This document shows positions 15,483-24,366 of a stretch of 36,124 nt of DNA, one piece after another. The notes under the pieces are model-generated. The model was not told the DNA's origin, ran no database searches, and saw only the letters and a program-made list of their open reading frames with translations. Source of the stretch: CAYSPU01 sp964432995 (GTDB taxonomy: Bacteria > Verrucomicrobiota > Verrucomicrobiia > Limisphaerales > JAHDYP01); assembly GCA_964432995.1 (NCBI GenBank), contig CAYSPU010000019.1, positions 1 through 36,124 on the forward strand, in the 5' to 3' direction. Numbering within the stretch: the first letter of the stretch is position 1; every line of letters starts with the position of its first letter. The translations under genes and the position numbers were made by a program.

Positions 15483-16337
15483 TTGCCCGCCGGCTGCGGC
15501 CGGAAGGGCGGAGGCTCGAGCGGCGGCGGAACGGCCGACCGGCCCGCGGAGATTCGCGTCAAAGGTTCCGACACCATGATTCAGCTCGCCACCGCCTGGG
15601 CGGAAGCCTATCGCCAGGTGAAGCCGGGCGTGTTCGTCAGCGCCAGCGGCGGTGGCAGCGGCACCGGCATCGCGGCCCTGCAGAACAACAACACCGACAT
15701 CTGCAACGCCTCGCGCGAGATCAAACCCGAAGAGCGGGAGAAGGTAAAGGCCGTGGCTGGAAGGGAAGTAAAAGAAACCGTGGTGGCCTACGATGCGCTG
15801 GCCGTCTACAGCCATCCCTCCAATCCGGTCCAGGAGATGACCATTGAGGACCTCCGCGAGATCTGGGCCGAGGGCGGCACGGTCGACCGTTGGGAGCAGG
15901 TCAACCCGAAGTTCCAGGGGCGGATCGTGTTGTTCGGCCGCCAGAACAGCTCCGGCACCTATGATTATTTCCGCGAGCACGTATGCGGCAAGACGGCGGA
16001 CAAGAAGCAGCGTGAGTTCCGCAATGGGATCAGCGAGATGAACGGGTCGGCGGAGGTGATCGAGAACATCGCCCGCACCCCCACCGGGTTGGGCTACAGC
16101 GGAATGGGGTACAAGACACCGTCCGTCCATTGGCTGAAGATCTCCAACAAGAAAGGCGAGCCGGGCGTCGAACCAGGAGTCGAGGCTGCTCGAGCGGGCC
16201 GGTATCCGATCTCCCGCAAGCTCTACATGTACACCGCCGGCGAGCCGCAGGGCGAAGTCAAGGCGTTCATGGATTGGGTGCTCTCCCCGGCCGGACAGAA
16301 GATTGTTGAAAAGGAAGGATTCGTGCCTCTCCAGTAA
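15483..16337 (+). CDS. pstS: Phosphate-binding periplasmic lipoprotein PstS
   Basis: Substrate-binding component of the high-affinity phosphate ABC transporter. Visible landmarks are RVKGSDTMIQLATAWAEAY, VSASGGGSGTGIAAL, ICNASREI, FGRQNSSGTYDYFREHV and GYSGMGYKT, all phosphate-binding segments of the family. The uninterrupted frame begins at TTG 15483 (LPAGCGRKGG), inside what is clearly a lipoprotein signal. The frame upstream lacks an ATG. However, ATG 15446 in the next frame would give MPGGAAAIAVCLLPAGC if one G of the six-G run at 15452-15457 were removed. The true start is therefore probably 15446, with a one-base error or frameshift close to the scaffold gap. pstC follows after 83 nt. 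Confidence 0.9.
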   Translation: MPAGCGRKGGGSSGGGTADRPAEIRVKGSDTMIQLATAWAEAYRQVKPGVFVSASGGGSGTGIAALQNNNTDICNASREIKPEEREKVKAVAGREVKETVVAYDALAVYSHPSNPVQEMTIEDLREIWAEGGTVDRWEQVNPKFQGRIVLFGRQNSSGTYDYFREHVCGKTADKKQREFRNGISEMNGSAEVIENIARTPTGLGYSGMGYKTPSVHWLKISNKKGEPGVEPGVEAARAGRYPISRKLYMYTAGEPQGEVKAFMDWVLSPAGQKIVEKEGFVPLQ

Positions 16338-16420
16338 CCGGAGCGCTGGCGCGCCCATTCTCCATCCGCCACGAAAGGAAAACCGGCGGAACGACGAGAA
16401 CGCCCTCGCTGCCCCGCAAC

Positions 16421-17416
16421 ATGACAACACCAGAATCCCCAAGTCGGCAGCGGAGGTTCAACCTCTTGGACGCAATCGAGAAACCGACCGAGTGGCTGAT
16501 TCGTCTCTGCGGCTGGAGCGGCATCCTGGCGGTGGCGGCGATCTTCCTGTTCATCTTCAAGGAAGCGGCGCCGATGGTGACCAGGCTGGATTGGGTGGAG
16601 TTCTTCACGAGCTCCCGCTGGATCCCGGCGCCGGGCGGCGACAATCCGGCGAGCTTTGGCGCCCTCGCGCTGATTGCCGGGACCCTCTCCACCACGGCGA
16701 TCGCCCTGGTGATCGCGGTGCCGGTGGGACTCGGGGCGGCCGTCTACATCTCCGAGTTCGCTCACGGCAAATTCAAAGAGACGCTGAAGGTCCTCATCGA
16801 AATGCTCGCCGCCATCCCCTCCATCGTGTGGGGCTTCATCGGCCTGATGGTGTTGGGGCCGCTCATCAAGGATTTCTTCACCGCCGAGCCCGGGAGCTGG
16901 TGGAGCCACGTCATGCTGACCCTGCACCTGGCCAGTTCGGAAACCGGGGCCGCCCAGGGCACCAACCTCCTCACGGGCGGCATCGTCTTAGCCCTCATGA
17001 GCGTGCCGCTGATTGTCTCGCTCTCCGAGGATGCACTGCGGGCCGTCCCCGACTCGTTTCGCGAGGCCGCGCTGGCGTTGGGGGCGAATCCTTGGGAAAC
17101 CGTGCGGCGCGTGCTCTTTCCCGCCGCGCGCAACGGGCTGCTGGCGGCCTGCATGCTCGGCATGGGCCGGGCGATTGGCGAAACGATGGCAGTCCTCCTG
17201 GCGGCCGGTCACAGTAACCGGATCCCGGCGTTCCTCACCGATCCCGTGCGCACGATGACGGCCACGATCGCCGCCGAGATGGGCGAGGCCGTTCACGGCA
17301 GTGACCACTACCGCGTCCTCTTCATCCTCGGCATCGTGCTGTTTGCGATCACGTGCAGCATCAACGTCGCGTCGGACCTCATTGTCAAGGGCGTGAAGAA
17401 CCAGCCGCAAGCGTGA
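16421..17416 (+). CDS. pstC: Phosphate ABC transporter permease PstC
   Basis: 331 residues with about six transmembrane helices, the first at residues 31-47 (SGILAVAAIFLFIFKEA). The binding-protein-dependent permease domain includes ALVIAVPVGLGAAVYISEFA, IPSIVWGFIGLMVLGPL and the EAA-type coupling motif EAALALGANPWETVRRVLFP (about 215-234), which contacts the ATPase. GRAIGETMAVLLAAGH is the conserved PstC signature. A segment of about 30 residues between helices (SSETGAAQGTNLLTGG) is a normal periplasmic loop. It overlaps pstA by 4 nt. Confidence 0.93.
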   Translation: MTTPESPSRQRRFNLLDAIEKPTEWLIRLCGWSGILAVAAIFLFIFKEAAPMVTRLDWVEFFTSSRWIPAPGGDNPASFGALALIAGTLSTTAIALVIAVPVGLGAAVYISEFAHGKFKETLKVLIEMLAAIPSIVWGFIGLMVLGPLIKDFFTAEPGSWWSHVMLTLHLASSETGAAQGTNLLTGGIVLALMSVPLIVSLSEDALRAVPDSFREAALALGANPWETVRRVLFPAARNGLLAACMLGMGRAIGETMAVLLAAGHSNRIPAFLTDPVRTMTATIAAEMGEAVHGSDHYRVLFILGIVLFAITCSINVASDLIVKGVKNQPQA

Positions 17417-18390
17417 CGATCGACAGCCCAATCTCCCCGGCCGACAATCCATTCGCTCCCAGCGGATTCGAGCAGCGCAAGGCCCGGCGAGCGAACCGCA
17501 ACAAGTGGCTCCTGTTCGCCTGCTGCCTGTTGCTGGTCGTGCCGGTCGTCGCGATCCTGGTCTACGTCTTCGTGCGGGCAGCGCCGATCCTCTCGCCGGA
17601 CTACATCTGGATGAACCCGGCCAACAAGGGGAAGGAAGGTGGTCTGTGGGCGCCGCTGGTCGGCACGTTCTACCTCGTGGTCGGATCCCTTGCCGTGGTC
17701 GCGCCGGTGGGCGTGCTCGCGGCCATCTATCTGAATGAGTACGCCCGGGAGGGCTGGTTCAAGCGTCTGGTCAGCATCACGGTGACCACGCTCGCCGGCG
17801 TGCCGAGCATTGTGCACGCGTTGTTCGGGCTGGGGGCGTTTGTCCTGGGCATGTTGCCCGCGCTCAACCGGTTCATCGCCGACCCCAACGACCCGGTCAG
17901 CCGCTGGCAGGCGGGTCTGTTGACGGCTTCGCTGACCATTGCGGTGATGACGTTGCCGGTGATCATTACCGCGTCGCGTGAGGCCCTGAATGCGGTGCCG
18001 CAGGCCTTCCGCGAGGCCTGCTGGAACCTGGGCGCCAGCCGTTGGCAGACCATCCGCACCATCGTCCTTCCCAACTCGTTCGGAGGCATCCTCACGGGCG
18101 TGATTCTGGAAATCTGCCGCGCGGCCGGCGAGACGGCCCCCATCCTGTTCACGGGCGCCACGTTCTTCAAATTCGTCGCCGATCAAGGCTGGGGCCGATT
18201 CTCTCCGTACCACATCGGCGAGCCGTTCATGGCCATGTCGATGCATCTCCATGTCATCTCGAGCCAGATCTCGCAGATGCCCGAGGTGATGAAGTTCGGC
18301 TGCGCGGCGGTCCTCATTGCCCTGATCCTGTTCGTCAACAGCTTCGCCATCGCATTGCGGATCTGGCTGCGGAACCGCAAACGCTGGTAG
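17413..18390 (+). CDS. pstA: Phosphate ABC transporter permease PstA
   Basis: 325 residues from GTG 17413, which overlaps the pstC stop (GTGA) and so indicates translational coupling. An open frame extends upstream but would lie inside pstC. Helix one is WLLFACCLLLVVPVVAILVYVF. The permease core has GVLAAIYLNEYAREG, TTLAGVPSIVHALFGLGAFV, the EAA loop EACWNLGASRWQTIRTIVLP and CRAAGETAPILFTGATFF, all typical of PstA. It forms the transmembrane pore with PstC. pstB1 begins 6 nt downstream. Confidence 0.93.
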   Translation: MTIDSPISPADNPFAPSGFEQRKARRANRNKWLLFACCLLLVVPVVAILVYVFVRAAPILSPDYIWMNPANKGKEGGLWAPLVGTFYLVVGSLAVVAPVGVLAAIYLNEYAREGWFKRLVSITVTTLAGVPSIVHALFGLGAFVLGMLPALNRFIADPNDPVSRWQAGLLTASLTIAVMTLPVIITASREALNAVPQAFREACWNLGASRWQTIRTIVLPNSFGGILTGVILEICRAAGETAPILFTGATFFKFVADQGWGRFSPYHIGEPFMAMSMHLHVISSQISQMPEVMKFGCAAVLIALILFVNSFAIALRIWLRNRKRW

Positions 18391-18396
18391 CGGCGC

Positions 18397-19161
18397 ATGA
18401 ACGATTCCCGCCCTCACCTCGAGTTCCGCGGCGTATCCGCCTTTTACGGCGCCAAGCAGGTGCTGCAGGATCTGAGCTTCGGCATTCCGCGCCACACGAT
18501 CTTCGGCATCATTGGCCCGGCCAACTCCGGAAAAACCACCCTTCTTAAGGCCATCAACCGCACGCTCGAGTTTGTGGGCGGAGCGCGTATTTCTGGTCAG
18601 GTACTCATCAACGGGGAGAACGTCGCGGCAATCCGTGAGCCAACCGACTTGCGCCGTCGCATCGGCATGGTCTTCCCGCTGCCGGTCGGGCTGCCGTTGT
18701 CGGTCTACGAGAATGTCGCCTACGCGCCCCGGCGGATGGGTGTCGCCCGAAAGGCGGAGTTGGACGAGATTGTGGAACGGTCCTTGCGCCAGGCCGTGCT
18801 CTGGGATGAAGTCAAGGACCGCCTGAGCACGCTGGGGACACGCCTTTCCGGCGGTCAGCAGCAACGGCTTACCCTGGCGCGGGCCCTGTCGCTTTCCCCG
18901 GAGATCCTGTGTCTGGATGAATTCAGCATTGCGATCGACCCGGTGACGACGATGCGGATTGAGGAGGTGCTCAAGGAACTGATGCGGACGGTGACGATTG
19001 TGTTGGTCACCAATCTGGTGCAGCAGGCGCGTCGTCTGGCCGACCAGACGCTCTTCCTCTGGCGCGGCAGCATCGTCGAATTGAGCCCCACCGACGTGAT
19101 CTTCAGCAACGCGCCGCGGGACCAACGCACTTACGACTACGTGAACGGGATCTTCGGATGA
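18397..19161 (+). CDS. pstB: Phosphate ABC transporter ATPase PstB1 (Q-loop and H-loop degenerate, signature intact)
   Basis: 254 residues, ABC ATPase of the PstB family. Walker A is GPANSGKTT (40-48), the signature LSGGQQQR (150-157) is canonical, and Walker B LCLDE (171-175) keeps the catalytic Glu175. Two catalytic elements are lost. The Q-loop reads MVFPLP, with Pro94 (codon 18676-18678) where Gln is invariant. The switch His is Asn206 (VTNLVQQA for the usual VTHNMQQA, codon 19012-19014). The D-loop is also unusual (SIAID for SALD). As a homodimer it should hydrolyse ATP poorly. It overlaps pstB2 by 4 nt (ATGA), so the two are made together. See pstB2 for the complementary defect. Confidence 0.9.
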   Translation: MNDSRPHLEFRGVSAFYGAKQVLQDLSFGIPRHTIFGIIGPANSGKTTLLKAINRTLEFVGGARISGQVLINGENVAAIREPTDLRRRIGMVFPLPVGLPLSVYENVAYAPRRMGVARKAELDEIVERSLRQAVLWDEVKDRLSTLGTRLSGGQQQRLTLARALSLSPEILCLDEFSIAIDPVTTMRIEEVLKELMRTVTIVLVTNLVQQARRLADQTLFLWRGSIVELSPTDVIFSNAPRDQRTYDYVNGIFG

Positions 19162-19934
19162 GCGAGACCCCCCAGTACTGCATCACCACGCACGGCCTGA
19201 ACTTGTTCTACGGCAAGTTCCAGGCGCTGATCAACGTGACGGTGAATATCCGGCAGGGCCTCATCACCTCGCTCATCGGCCCTTCGGGCTGCGGCAAGAC
19301 GACTCTGCTCCGTTGCTTCAATCGGGTCAACGAACGCTACGGCTACGTCACCACCACGGGTGAAATCAAGGTCCTGGGCAAGAACATCTATGAACCCGAC
19401 GTCTCCCTGATTGAACTGCGCAAGTCCGTCGGCATGGTCTTCCAGCGTCCCAACCCGCTGCCGCTCTCGGTCTATGAGAACGTCGTTTTTGGTCTCCGGA
19501 TTCACACCGAGAGCAAGGGCCGGAGGCGATCCGACCTGGACGAAGCCGTGGAGCGGGCCCTGACCGAAGTGGGGCTCTGGGACGACCTCAAGGATCGTCT
19601 GGAGACCAAGGCCACCACGCTGCAGTTGGAGCAACAGCAGAAACTCTGTATCGCGCGTCTCCTTCCGCTCAAACCACGCATCATCCTGATGGACGAGCCC
19701 TGCTCGGCGCTGGACGTGGAAGGCACCCGGGCGATCGAGGAGTTGATGTTCGGTCTGAAAGGCCGTTACAGCATCGTCATCGTCACGCACAACATGGCGC
19801 AGGCCCGCCGGGCCAGCGACGAATGCCTCTTCATGCTCCTGGGCCAATTAGTCGAACACACGCGCACCGAAGAGCTCTTCCTCAGTCCGCAGAACCCCAA
19901 GACGGCGGAGTACATCGAAGGGCGTTATGGTTGA
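19158..19934 (+). CDS. pstB: Phosphate ABC transporter ATPase PstB2 (signature motif degenerate, other motifs intact)
   Basis: 258 residues. Walker A GPSGCGKTT (41-49), Q-loop MVFQRP (Gln96), Walker B ILMDE (176-180), D-loop SALD (183-186) and switch His211 (VTHNM) are all canonical for PstB. The ABC signature is destroyed: LSGGQQQR is replaced by LQLEQQQK (155-162, codons from 19620). The Ser and both Gly that contact the ATP phosphates across the dimer are gone. Homodimers would lack any functional signature. Paired with PstB1, its own nucleotide site would be completed by PstB1's intact LSGGQ. It ends with the conserved PstB C-terminus (SPQNPKTAEYIEGRYG). Confidence 0.9.
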   Translation: MSETPQYCITTHGLNLFYGKFQALINVTVNIRQGLITSLIGPSGCGKTTLLRCFNRVNERYGYVTTTGEIKVLGKNIYEPDVSLIELRKSVGMVFQRPNPLPLSVYENVVFGLRIHTESKGRRRSDLDEAVERALTEVGLWDDLKDRLETKATTLQLEQQQKLCIARLLPLKPRIILMDEPCSALDVEGTRAIEELMFGLKGRYSIVIVTHNMAQARRASDECLFMLLGQLVEHTRTEELFLSPQNPKTAEYIEGRYG

Positions 19935-19957
19935 TCCGCCGAACACCGGCACGTGAA

Positions 19958-20527
19958 ATGCGCACTGACACTCCCCGAAGAGAAGGCGGCCCGCAGCGGT
20001 GCCGGCGTGGGGCAGTCGTGCTCCTGGGCCGCACTTTGTCGGCGGTCTGGCTGGTCGGCCTCTGCCTGTGCTCAGGGTGTGATCCGTGGCCCGAAAGCAC
20101 CCGGGTCTTCCTCTCGAGCACGTCACCGGATGGAAAGGCCCAGCTCGACATTGTGGAGATCACCGGTCGGCTCCGTGGACGCTTCTTCTTCAGACTGCGA
20201 GAACCACAGGCGGGGACTGCGTACAACTTTTTCTATGCGGGCGACGAGGGACGACCTGGCCCGGCCCGGATTATCTGGGCGCGCGACAACTCGCGAGTGC
20301 TGGTTGTGGGCCGGAGATTCCTCGTCCCCCGGGAAGCCGAGCTTCCCAACGGCGAGCGGCTCTACGTACTCTACGACTTCCGAACCAGGAAGCTCCGGCG
20401 CAACCGGACCAAACAGTCAGGATACGAGACTTTCCGCAGTGCAGACCTCGAGGGCGTGGAGTGGACCGAGAGCATCGAATTTCGGGGCACCGCCCCAGAG
20501 GGGCCACCTGCTCACCCGCCCCCCTGA
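19958..20527 (+). CDS. Small lipoprotein of unknown function at the end of the pst cluster
   Basis: 189 residues from ATG 19958, 23 nt after the pstB2 stop. The N-terminus is basic and long, followed by LSAVWLVGLCLCSGC, so Cys41 would be lipidated. The body begins with SSTSPDGKAQLDIVEI and is rich in beta-prone segments (FFFRLREPQ, NSRVLVVGRRFLV, RLYVLYDFRTRKLRRN). I do not recognise the family. Position and spacing suggest co-transcription with pst. A hairpin follows, between it and the convergent sigma gene. Confidence 0.65.
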   Translation: MRTDTPRREGGPQRCRRGAVVLLGRTLSAVWLVGLCLCSGCDPWPESTRVFLSSTSPDGKAQLDIVEITGRLRGRFFFRLREPQAGTAYNFFYAGDEGRPGPARIIWARDNSRVLVVGRRFLVPREAELPNGERLYVLYDFRTRKLRRNRTKQSGYETFRSADLEGVEWTESIEFRGTAPEGPPAHPPP

Positions 20528-20574
20528 TCTTCTCCCGATGCTCTACACCGAGCCGGCGCTGGTGAGGTGTTCAA

Positions 20575-20613
20575 AGCCCGCCGGGGTCGGATGGTGTTCG
20601 GACCCAGCGGGCT
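20575..20613. terminator. Bidirectional hairpin between convergent genes
   Basis: AGCCCGC (20575-20581) pairs with GCGGGCT (20607-20613), and the inner GGGTC (20584-20588) pairs with GACCC (20601-20605). This makes a two-tier stem between the lipoprotein stop and the stop of the minus-strand sigma gene. T-tracts are poor. Confidence 0.5.
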
Positions 20614-20624
20614 GATGGCGCCGA

Positions 20625-21400
20625 TCACTGCGCGGCAGGCCCGGAGCGCGCGAGCACTTCCACCAGGTAGCGCATCTCCTCGGCCACTTGCGTGGTGTCG
20701 CCGACAGTCTGCGCGATCTCGGCCTTCACCAGCTCGCGGAAACGCCGGCGGAGACGGTGCACGGTAACCTTGACCGCGCCTTCGCTCAGGCCAAGCCGCC
20801 GCGCCGCTCCAGCCTGCGAGAGCGATGCGGGTTCTCCCAGCAGCCAGGGTTTGAGAATGGCAAACTGCTCGTCCCTTCCAGCGGCAGCACACTCCGCAGC
20901 CAGGGCGGCGGCCGCACGATCCACGAGCGTCACCGCCCAATGGCGGTCAAAGAGTGTGTCCGGCACCGAGCCTGACGGATCGGCCACTTGCAGTGCCGTG
21001 GTGGTCTCGCCGCCGTTCCCCCTTTCGAGTGACACGGGGGTCTCGCCTCTGCCCCGCTTGGCAGTGCTGGCCTTTCGATGCACCTCCGCCAGGAAGTGCT
21101 TCACCGCTCCGAGCAGATACGAGCGGAATCGACTTCGCCCCGGTTCGACACCGCCGATGCCGCGGTCCGCCAGGAGTTGGGCAAAGAACGCCTGGGTCAG
21201 ATCGCGCGCCTCCTCCGGATCGGTTTCGACCTGCCGGATGAAGGCCTGCACAGGGGCGTAGTACGCCTCACAGAGTTCGCCCAAGGCGGCACGGGATTCG
21301 GCGGAGCTCCCTCGCGCCCGCAGGACGAGCGTCCAGCGGGTCGGGGCAAAAGCAGCCCCCGCGACAGGCGTGCCGCCGGCGGATGAAACGTCGGAAGAGG

Positions 21401-21404
<4 letters not shown>
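20625..21404 (-). CDS. ECF-type sigma factor paired with a Ser/Thr kinase
   Basis: 259 residues. ATG at 21404 overlaps the kinase stop by 4 nt (ATGA). FAPTRWTLVLRARG opens region 2, followed by EEARDLTQAFFAQLLADRG and RFRSYLLGAVKHFLAEVHRK. Region 4 carries SLSQAGAARRLGLSEGAVKV, then VHRLRRRFRELVKAEIAQTV. This belongs to the ECF type that in Planctomycetota and Verrucomicrobiota is encoded beside Hanks-type kinases. The arrangement suggests the kinase signals to the sigma factor directly or modifies its C-terminal region, which is inference from family context. Its target genes are unknown. It lies between the pst and tonB clusters but on the opposite strand. Confidence 0.85.
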
Positions 21405-23389
<1,985 letters not shown>

Positions 23390-23537
23390 ACTGACACTCT
23401 CCTGTGCGATCGCGAGCCCGAGGTTACAGGAAAGATGGCGCGGGGAGGAGAGAATTCCAGGTTAGTCAGGAGGCCACAACGGTTCGGGGCGACCATCCGG
23501 CGCCAGCGATTGCTGGGCACGTCTACAGGGCTGATTC

Positions 23538-23577
23538 TCGTAACGCAAGTGTCACACTTGCGCCACCCAACCGTCAC
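23538..23577 (+). promoter_or_regulatory. Pho-box-like direct repeats before the TonB operon
   Basis: Four 7-mers on an 11-nt period: TCGTAAC (23538), GTGTCAC (23549), GCGCCAC (23560) and CCGTCAC (23571), with 4-nt spacers GCAA, ACTT and CCAA. GTGTCAC is identical to a 7-mer in the 13.0-kb box. The start codon at 23601 lies 23 nt after the last repeat. The region is shared with the divergent kinase gene, whose start is about 150 nt to the left. Confidence 0.6.
23544..23562. repeat. 19-bp palindrome in the TonB operon promoter region
   Basis: CGCAAGTGT-C-ACACTTGCG is a perfect 9+1+9 palindrome that overlaps the second and third 7-mers of the Pho-box-like array. It is a possible operator for a dimeric regulator acting on the TonB operon, the divergent kinase gene, or both. 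Confidence 0.7.
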
Positions 23578-23600
23578 CCGCGGCAGGCAGGCTGTCTCGC

Positions 23601-24359
23601 ATGACGCGCTGTCGTTCATGGGCCGGGTGCCTGGTCGCTTTCTCCGTAACAAGGACCCTGGTGGGCGGTCCGCTCACGGAGACGCGGACCGCGCTGGATC
23701 AGTGGGTGGAGACACGGCAGTTGATCTCCAAAACCAGGACCGATTGGCAATCGGACAAGGCGTTGCTGGAGCAGACCATCGCGCTCTACGAGCGGGAGCT
23801 CGGCACCATCGACGAGCAGATGTCGAAGGTGTCGACCAACAACACGCAGGTGGCCAAGGAACGAGCGGAGGCGGAAGCGCTGCAGGCCTCCTCGCAAGCG
23901 GCTCTGGAGAAGGCCAAGGAGTCTGCCGGCCGCCTCGAAGCTCAGATCCAGGGGCTGGTGCCACAACTGCCCGTTCCCCTGCAAGACACCCTGAAGAAGG
24001 ACCTGGCCCGCATTCCCTCCGATCCCGCCAACACCAAGATGCTCGCGGCCGAGCGAATGCAGACCGTCGTCGGCATCCTGAACGAGATCGACAAGTTCAA
24101 CAACGCGTTGAGCGTGTTCAGCGAGCGGCGGAAGAACGCCCAAGGAGAAGAGGTTTCGGTGGAGACGTTGTATGTGGGGCTGGGAGCGGCGTATTTCGTG
24201 AACGACTCGGGGGATTTCGCCGGGATGGGAGCGCCCGGAGCCAAGGGTTGGGAATGGACAATCCGTCCGGAACTGGCTCCCCGCTTGCAGGAGGCGATGA
24301 AGATGTACCGCAACGAGCGCACGGCGCAATTCGTGTCCCTGCCGGTCGCCATCCACTGA
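23601..24359 (+). CDS. DUF3450-family periplasmic coiled-coil protein of the TonB2/TtpC system
   Basis: 252 residues. The N-terminus has a weak signal peptide (residues 1-22). A long coiled coil follows (about 25-120: LTETRTALDQWVETRQLISK, then heptads rich in Glu, Lys and Ala). The C-terminal half (VVGILNEIDKFNNALSVFSE, TLYVGLGAAYFV and GWEWTI) is characteristic of DUF3450. In Vibrio TonB2 clusters a DUF3450 gene sits directly before ttpC, as here. It is the first gene of the operon behind the Pho-box-like repeats. Its molecular role is not established. Confidence 0.85.
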   Translation: MTRCRSWAGCLVAFSVTRTLVGGPLTETRTALDQWVETRQLISKTRTDWQSDKALLEQTIALYERELGTIDEQMSKVSTNNTQVAKERAEAEALQASSQAALEKAKESAGRLEAQIQGLVPQLPVPLQDTLKKDLARIPSDPANTKMLAAERMQTVVGILNEIDKFNNALSVFSERRKNAQGEEVSVETLYVGLGAAYFVNDSGDFAGMGAPGAKGWEWTIRPELAPRLQEAMKMYRNERTAQFVSLPVAIH

Positions 24360-24366
24360 GGTTCCG

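Noticed and set aside
18397..19161. PstB1 as a pseudogene
   Set aside because: It has a full-length frame, intact Walker A/B and signature, and translational overlap with PstB2. The losses are limited to the positions expected for a degenerate site in a heterodimer.
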